Source: Neostapfia colusana
Taxonomy: Eukaryota; Streptophyta; Magnoliopsida; Poales; Poaceae
Length of the DNA stretch: 64,000 bases
NCBI GenBank assembly: GCA_030760725.1
Contig: JASWHV010000003.1
Span: 111,136,153 to 111,200,152, forward strand
Direction: 5' to 3'
Shown piece by piece: positions 57,281-64,000 of this stretch; within the stretch, counting starts at the first letter, position 1; every line of letters begins with the position of its first letter. The notes beneath the pieces were generated by a model. The model made no database searches and was not told where the DNA came from. It saw only the letters and a list, made by a program, of their open reading frames with translations. Position numbers and translations under genes: made by a program.

Positions 57281-60200
57281 TTATCGTATATGCGATGTGA
57301 AAAAGTCAAGGTAGTTAGCACGAAGAAATCCTTTGCTCTCCCATGTCGCTTCGTCTACGGAGTGATTACACCATAGAACTTTGTAGAACCACAACGTTCG
57401 GTTGCGTGTGATTCGGACCTTTTCATCGATAATCTGAACTGGTTCCTCTCGATACGTGAGATCCGGTTTCAGTTCTTCTATATCCTCCAGCTGAATGGTA
57501 ATTGATAGCTTAAGACACTTCCTCAGCTGGGAAATGTGAAAGACGTCGTGCACACCGGAGAGTGCTTCTGGTAAATTCAGCCGGTATGCTACCGATCCAC
57601 ATCTTTCGGTAATCTGAAATGGACCAATGAATTGGGGTGCCAACTTTCCTCTCACCACGAATCTGTTCACGCCCTTCATTGGAGACACACGTAGATATAC
57701 GTGATCCCCGACTTCGAATTGTAATGGGCGTCTCATCTGGTCCGCATATTGTTTTTGTCGGGATTGGTCGGCTTTTAGGTTCGCTTGAATCAGCAGAACC
57801 TTTTCTTCCGCGTTATTGACAAGATCAATCCCCAAGGTAACCCTTTCGCCAGACTCACACCAATTCAGTGGTGTGCGGCATTTTATTCCATATAGTGCCT
57901 TGTAAGGCGCCATCTCGATGCTGGCTTGGTACCCATTATTGTACGAGAACTCGGCCAACGGCAAGTGATCATCCCAATTCTTGCCGTGGTTGATAGCGCA
58001 AGCTCGTAGCATATCTTCTAAAATTTGGTTTACCCGCTCGGTTTGCCCATCCGTCTGCGGATGGTATGCTGAACTACGGATCAGCTTCGTCCCCAACACA
58101 GCGTGTAGCTTCTCCCAGAAATGGGACACAAATAAAGTGCCCCGATCCGATATGATGTTATGGGGTACGCAGTATAAGCATAGGATCCGTGAGACGTACA
58201 ATTCAGCGTACTTCTTGGCGTTGTAGTTGGTATTGACCGGGATGAAATGGGCAACTTTGGGTGAGCCGGTCGATGATTACCAACACAGAATCATGCTTCC
58301 GAAAAGTGGTGGGTAAACAGACGATGAAGTCCATGCTCACATCTTCCCACTTCCAGGCAGGAACGCCCAGTGGTTGTAACAGTCCCGGCTTCCTCATGTG
58401 GTCTGCCTTCACCCTTCGACATGTATCACACTCGGACACGTACTTTGCGATCTCCCGCTTCATCCGTGTCCACCAAAACTTGTTTACGAGTTTTTGATAC
58501 ATTTTGTTTCTGCCGGGGTGAATAGAAAACTTTGACAAGTGAGCCTCATCAAGTATTTTCTTCCGTAACTCGGGGTTACAGGGTACGACGATCCGGTCCT
58601 TGAACCATAGGACGCCGTCTCCGTCTTTCCGGAAACATTTCAGCTCCCCACTGTCTATGCGTCTCCGCAAATGCGACATGCCCTTGTCATGCTTCTGAGC
58701 TTTTGCTATCTCTTCACGGATGGTGGGGAGTAAAGCTAAGTTGTAGAGAGCTCCATGCGGAATCACATGTAATGGTGGCTTGCTCTCTTGCAACGGTGTG
58801 ATGGTCAGATTGTTGACGTATGACTTGCGACTCAGCGCATCCGCCACTACGTTTGCCTTGCCGGGGTGATAATGGATCTCTATTTTGTAATCCTTTATCA
58901 ACTCTAACCATCCTCGCTGCCTCATGTTCAGCTCTTTCTGAGTGAATATGTACTTGAGGCTTTTGTGGTCGGTATATAGATGTACGAGGTTACCGAGTAG
59001 GTAGTGCCTTCACATTTTAAGTGCGAGCACCACGGCAGCGAGCTCCAAGTCATGAGTTGGATAATTCTGCTTATGGTTTCTGAGCTGCCGTGATCCATAC
59101 GCAACCACTCTTCGGTCTTGCATCAGCACACATCCGAGCCTAATACCGGATGCATCGCAGTACACATCGAACGGTTTTGTTGTGTCTGGCTGCGCCAAAA
59201 CCGGTGCTGATGTTAGGTGCTTCACTAATGCCTTGAACGCTGCTTCACATGCCGGACTCCAAACATATTTGGTAGCCTTATTCAGCAGCTCTATCATAGG
59301 CTTGGCAATCATCGAGAAGTTCGGAGTGAACCTCCGATAATATCCCGCGAGTCCGAGGAAACTCCGTACCTCGTGAACAGTTCTTGGGGACTTCCAATTC
59401 AGCACTTGTGTGATTTTACTCGGGTCTACAGCGATTCCCTCCGCTGAGATAATATGCCCAAGAAAAGGCACTTGCAATATCCAGAATTCACACTTGCTGA
59501 ATTTCGCGTATAGCTTGTGATCCCCCAGCCGTTGCAAGACTATACGCAGATGCTTCGTGTGTTCTTCCTCTGACTTGGAATATACCAATATGTCATCGAT
59601 GAAGACCACGAGAAAGTTTTCCAGCTGCGGCATGAATACCGAGTTCATCAAATACATGAAATGAGCTGGAGCATTGGTGAGGCCGAAGGACATGACCAGG
59701 TACTCGTAGAGTCTGTACCTTGTCGAGAAAGCCGTCTTCGGAATATCCTCAGCCCGTATCTTAATCTGATGGTACCCAGATCTTAAATCCATCTTGGAAA
59801 ATATCTTTGCTTCGACCAACTGATCAAACAACATGTCGATCCATGGCAACGGCTACTTGTTCTTGATGGTTACTGCGTTTAGTGGACGATAGTCCACGCA
59901 AAGCCGCAACGTCTCGTCTTTCTTCTTCACGAATAATGCCAAACAGCCCCATGGCGAGGAGCTCGGCCTAATAAAACCCTTCTCCAGCAAGTCCATTAAC
60001 TGTGTCTTCAGTTCAGCCAATTCCTTGGGCGCCATCTTGTACCGCCTTCGGGTTATTGGCATGGCTCCCGGTGCAAGTTCAATCTTGAACTCCACCTCTC
60101 TGTCTGGCGGCTTCCCCGGTAAATCATCCGATAGCATGTCAGGGAACTCACAGACTACTGGAATATCTTCCAATCTGATGGTTGTGGACTGATAAACACT

Positions 60201-61838
60201 CGGAAGTTTTATTTCTGGACTGTCCAGAAATAAAGAGTGTGACTCGTGCACTTCTGAGTTCAAATGAACGACTCGGAAGATGGTGTCTAAAACAGCGCCA
60301 TGGCGGGTTAACCACGACATCCCTAAGATGACATCAACCTTCTGTCCCTCTAAAACTATGAGAGATGTAGGGTATACTCTACCCTCTAAGCACAATGGCG
60401 CTTTTGGAACCATCATGCTTGCTGAAATTTTCCCACCCGGTGAACAAATCAAGTATGGACTATTGGTAGGTAGTATTTGCAAGCTGTATTTAGCAATAAA
60501 AGCATGGCTAATGAAGCTATGTGTGGCGCCTGAATCAAATAACACTATAGCGGGATGCTGGTGGAGTTGGAACGTACCCGCAAGGACGTGCTCTCCCTCC
60601 GGCACGTCCTCTATGGCAAGTTGGTGGACGGTGCCGGGCCTAGGGTTTGCCCGCCACGCATTAGTGGGGTTCCTTGGATGATTCCTCCCCGGAAGCTGTG
60701 GTGCAACTCCGCCGCGTTGCCTCTCAGGACAATTGTTGGCGAAGTGTCCAGGGCGACCACATTTGTAGCATGTGGCTGCTGCTTGACCGGTGCTGGGGGG
60801 ATGAAAGCCCGGCATGTGCTGCTGAGGTGCATACGCACGTGGCATCGCCCGCTGCTGCTGTTGTTGCTGCAGAGGTGGGACTGGCAGTGCCGGCCGGAAT
60901 GCCGGTGGAGAATATGGCCGACTGCGGAATGGCATCGTCCTCTGTGGTGGCTTCCAGCGTGGACCCGATGGTGGGCGATTCACCATCCGATACTTTTGAG
61001 AAGGACCACCTCCTTCTCCACTGCTTTGCGGCGCGCTTCGCTTCATCTCTGCCACCGCTAACTCCTTGCCGGAGTCCTCTTGAACAATCGCAGCATCAAT
61101 AATGTCATTGAGGCTGCCGTGATTGAACATCGCCAGCTTGTCCTTCAGGAGCGGGTTAAGCCCCGGGTAGAAATGATCCTGCCGCTTTTCGTTGGTATCG
61201 GCGTGATACGAAGCATAGAGTGCAAGATCATTGAACGCCCTGGAGTATTCCAGCGTGTTCCGGCTCCCTTGCTGCAGGCGTAAGAACTCCTGCGTCTTCC
61301 TATTCATGAGACCCGGCGGTATGTGATAGGCCCTGAAGGCCGTCCGGAATTCCGCCCAGGTCATAACTCGCTCGGTGGGCTGCAAAGCACAATAGTTCGC
61401 CCACCAAGCGCTCGCGGATCCTTGGAGCTGTTGGACCGTAAACTGAGTCTTGCGCTGCTCACTCACTTGGAGCAGCCCGAACTTCATCTCTATCGTGCGG
61501 AGCCAGTTGTCCGCATCAAGGGGTTCATCCACCCTTGAGAATACCGGGGGATGAGTAGCCAGAAAATCGGAGTAGGAGCTTTGTTGGCGCTCCTCGCGAT
61601 CTTGACTCCTCTCCGGTCGAGACGTATTTGCAATGAGAGTTTGCAGCAACTCCGTGTGCTTCTGATGAGATCCCGCCATCGCAGCCACGATGTCAGCCAA
61701 AGTAACCATTGGTGGTGGCAGTGGTGGTTGTTGCTGTTGCTGCTGTTGTTGTCCCGAGGAATCCTCGGGAGGCTGTTGGGAGGTCTCTCCACCCTGACTG
61801 GAACCCCCAACGTCCGGGTTGGCACGAGTGCGAGTCAT
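57281..61838 (-). pseudogene. E3 gag-pol polyprotein (gag, protease, RT, RNase H, integrase, chromodomain)
   Basis: About 1519 codons from ATG 61838 (I prefer it to the upstream Met at 61868 since it follows an acceptor-like site and matches E2). Rough residues: Gln-rich N-terminus; gag domain 80-260; zinc knuckle [14 protein letters not shown] near 357; protease [12 protein letters not shown] near 433; RT with [10 protein letters not shown] near 645 and [10 protein letters not shown] near 747; RNase [10 protein letters not shown] near 890; integrase with [18 protein letters not shown] near 1171, IISDRG and GQTERVNQI; chromodomain EEPVQIIDEKV to DEATWES near 1470. Lesions: stop at 59853-59855 in RT, stop at 59010-59012 in RNase H, frameshift near 58210-58240 in integrase. 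Otherwise catalytic residues are present. Confidence 0.95.
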
Positions 61839-62112
61839 TCTGAAATTCAAAACTGCAGTGATCAGCACATGTCCTACTCAAAATTCCATATGAAACAGTA
61901 GGTATTTGAAGTGACGCATGAATGATTTGCACAACATTGACATATATTGATAAAGCATAAACTTTATACAAGATACATTATTCTCGGGTCTCCGAGAAGT
62001 CATGCTAATGTTTTCACCATCTATACATACGCTACTGTCTACACGACATGTCACCGATTACAAAAGTTTTGGTTACATCACCCTTGCTGCCCTACTCGAC
62101 AACGGTAACTTC
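61839..62112 (-). other. E3 spacer between ORF0 and gag, with an acceptor-like site
   Basis: 274 bases, non-coding, the same length as in E2 (275). Minus strand end: acatgtgctgatcactgcag, ttttgaatttcag, then AATG. Both E1 and E2 have the same arrangement before gag. Confidence 0.5.
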
Positions 62113-63072
62113 CTACTCGGAGTAGAACTCGACCTCCTGTGGGTCGTCCTCCGCTACCTCTGCTGTTGGCTCCTGGTCCATGACCTCCTCTTCCGGTTCG
62201 GGTTCCCCCATTGCCGGAAGACCCAAGACCACGGGTACGGCACGTACCACCGGTATGCCCATTACCGGTGGTATGAGGTCCTGCAATGCGTGCACCTCGT
62301 CCATGGCCTGGTTGTAGTCCTCTTCCTAGCCTTTCCCCTCCTCAATAGAGTTGTCCCGCTTTTGAGTGAGGACCTCATTATGCTGGGTCAGAGCCTGTAT
62401 TTGTTGTTGTAAAGCCGTGATGTCGACACGGCTTTTCTTCTTCACCTTCTTCAGACGATGCAACTGATTGTGTTGTTCGTTCAGTCGCTTGATCGTCGGA
62501 AGGAGAACATTGTGGAGTGCGCTGTGAGCACTCTCAAAATGATCTCCACGGCTTGTGCTTTCTCTGAGCTTTGCAGCAAGACAATCCGTATGAACAGCTT
62601 GGCTGTCCATCACGGCCTTTCCTGCTCTCAACTGGAGGCTGATATTCGCCTCCGCGGGATTGTACCTTGGGCAACCCGGATCTGTTGCCTCTATGTACCT
62701 CCCCTCCCACACATGATTAGCTCGTCCCTCCACCGGAACGAGCGCGTATGGACTGCCCTCCATAGCTCTCATGTGTAGTTGGCAGAAACGCGACATGGTG
62801 TCACGGGCTGCCACTTGCCACATTTCCTCCGGCTGTCTACCTCTCACCGTGATGGTGAATGGTGCCCGACCAGGTGGCGTAGGTCCTGCAGGAACTTTGA
62901 CATGGATCGTCCACGTATTGTTCCCCTCCTCGCCTTCTTCCTTGGTGAAGTACTGCGGCATCTTGCTGTACCCGAAATATTGAAGCATTTGCCTCAACGT
63001 TTCCGGATAGCCCCCGCGGTGAGAACAGTGGGATTCCACCCACCGGTTCTCCAACTGTCTATCCACTGTCAT
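62113..63072 (-). pseudogene. E3 ORF0: extra gene upstream of gag
   Basis: ATG at 63072 (another ATG lies in frame at 63084). 319 codons in one frame with a single TAG at 62326-62328. Domains as in the E2 copy: LRQMLQYFGYSKM, HVKVPAGPTPPGR, FTITVRGRQPEEMW, HVWEGRYIEATDPGCPRYNP, then a basic patch (LKKVKKKSRVD), a Gln-rich helix and an acidic tail ending in EVEFYSE. The E2 stop position is open here and the E3 stop position is open in E2. Many differences are conservative (Val/Ile/Leu, Lys/Arg). Unknown function; perhaps RNA- or capsid-associated given the basic coiled-coil end, but that is a guess. Confidence 0.88.
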
Positions 63073-64000
63073 CTGTAAAAACATATTTGAGAAATGTCAA
63101 ATATTTATTTGAAAAGTAAACCATTGAGTTCTAACATAAAACATGTCATTGAACCCATAAAACTTGGAAGCATAGTTGAAACTTAAACAAGTTTGACTGC
63201 TGATCTGCTGTCCACTACGACAGCCCTGACCAGTTTCCATTTCAACCTAATTTAGACCATGCTAACGGCAAAACTAATTCTGGAGCTCAACATAAAAGTT
63301 AAAGTTAACTTCAAAAGCTTTCCCTAACGTATTTTCTTGGCCTAAGATCTGTCCTGATTCAAAAGTTATGAGATTTCAAAGTTGACAGAATTTCTGGAGA
63401 AAATTGGACAGCACCTCTCTGCTTGAGGTACTGATTTGATCCAAGAATTCCAGTTAACTCTACACCAAATTTGACAAAACTTTCTGTTACAAAGTTGTAA
63501 CCCATCTCATTAAATTTTCAGAACTACCTCATTTTCTATTTTTGGATTTTTATGCAGTAAGTTATGCTCAATTTACAGAGAGTTACAGAGAGTATTTGCT
63601 TTGCCCTGTTTTCTGGACAATTTCAACTCTACTGCATTTTTTGATTGGTTAAGGGATGAAACACCTCTGGTCATCAACAGAAAAGTTGTAAAACTCATCC
63701 AAAGATTTCCAGAAATGTATCATATGACCCTAACCTCGAAATAACTCAACCTATAACCTCTGATTAACTTCAGCCTTATTTGAGCTGAAAACAGGGAACT
63801 CTGTCCTTAGTATCCTATAAGTTGAAAACTTGTTAACTTTGAACATACGGATTAAGGGAAGGAGTTATTTCAAAGTTTTTCTTTTCTAGATTAAAACTTT
63901 CAAGTTTTTACAATGAAGTGGTTCATTTAGTGGGGTGTGACGTCGATGTGTCACCAGATCATGTCGGTACTACGCCTTCACAAAGAAAAACCTATACCGG
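63073..64000 (-). other. E3 untranslated leader, running out of the window
   Basis: Matches the E2 leader in inverse orientation from 63073 to about 63740, with the same three modules, and extends further upstream than E2, to 64000. Just before ORF0 the minus strand reads caaatatgtttttacag|ATG, acceptor-like. The primer binding site is not reached. Confidence 0.75.

Larger units (their letters stand above)
53301..64000 (-). mobile_element. E3: Ty3/gypsy chromovirus-type element, near complete but cut by the window
   Basis: Minus strand order: leader (64000-63073), ORF0, spacer, gag-PR-RT-RH-IN with chromodomain, polypurine tract and 3' LTR (57212-53301). The 5' LTR lies beyond the window. 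It interrupts the E5 leader at 53300. Lesions are one stop in ORF0, two stops in pol and one frameshift in integrase, the fewest of any gypsy copy here, so it is likely the youngest. The chromodomain and single gag-pol frame fit the Tekay/Del lineage. Confidence 0.93.

Overview
This window is a block of nested transposable elements from a grass-type plant genome (Poaceae is likely; I cannot name the species). No host gene was found. Every coding stretch I can recognise belongs to a retrotransposon or a CACTA DNA transposon, and all carry stop codons, frameshifts or deletions. Most of the remaining sequence is long terminal repeat (LTR), untranslated leader, or tandem repeat.

One group dominates: Ty3/gypsy chromovirus elements (Tekay/Del-like) with very long LTRs of about 3.9-4.7 kb, each holding a GC-rich island. 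I label the copies E1 to E5. E1 (5635-10388, +) is old and badly broken and has lost its zinc knuckle and protease active site. E2 (16326-21275, +) keeps an extra gene ('ORF0') upstream of gag but loses its integrase. E3 (53301-64000, -) is the best preserved: 3' LTR, polypurine tract, chromodomain integrase, RT/RNase H, protease, gag, ORF0 and leader, with only a few lesions. E4 is a 3' LTR plus a scrap of chromodomain (33284-38176, -). E5 is a truncated 5' LTR, primer binding site and leader (38177-53300, +), whose LTR is split by a copia element and whose leader is split by E3. Further LTR pieces lie at 1-1211, 2161-5634, 10389-14420, 14421-16325, 21592-about 22330 and 27706-28259.

Other layers: a Ty1/copia Sirevirus-type element (39895-50945, 11 kb) with both LTRs, 66-bp arrays of a CGGACTAGTCCG palindrome in each LTR, degraded gag, protease, integrase and RT, no RNase H, and an extra 3' open reading frame; a copia protease scrap fused to E2 (21276-21591); a CACTA transposon (25054-31861) with one terminal repeat, a TNP2-like transposase C-terminus and a five-copy array of about 720 bp; and a complete 747-bp TRIM element of Cassandra type (32534-33280) whose LTRs contain a 5S rRNA-like promoter region.

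The nesting gives a relative order. The copia element and E3 each entered E5 after it was in place, an LTR fragment interrupts the CACTA element, and E4 abuts the Cassandra element. The points most worth a second look are ORF0 with splice-acceptor-like sites before ORF0 and gag, the repeated joining of antiparallel LTR starts to gypsy leaders, the 6-kb inverted LTR pair at 10389-16325, and the 5S-bearing TRIM.
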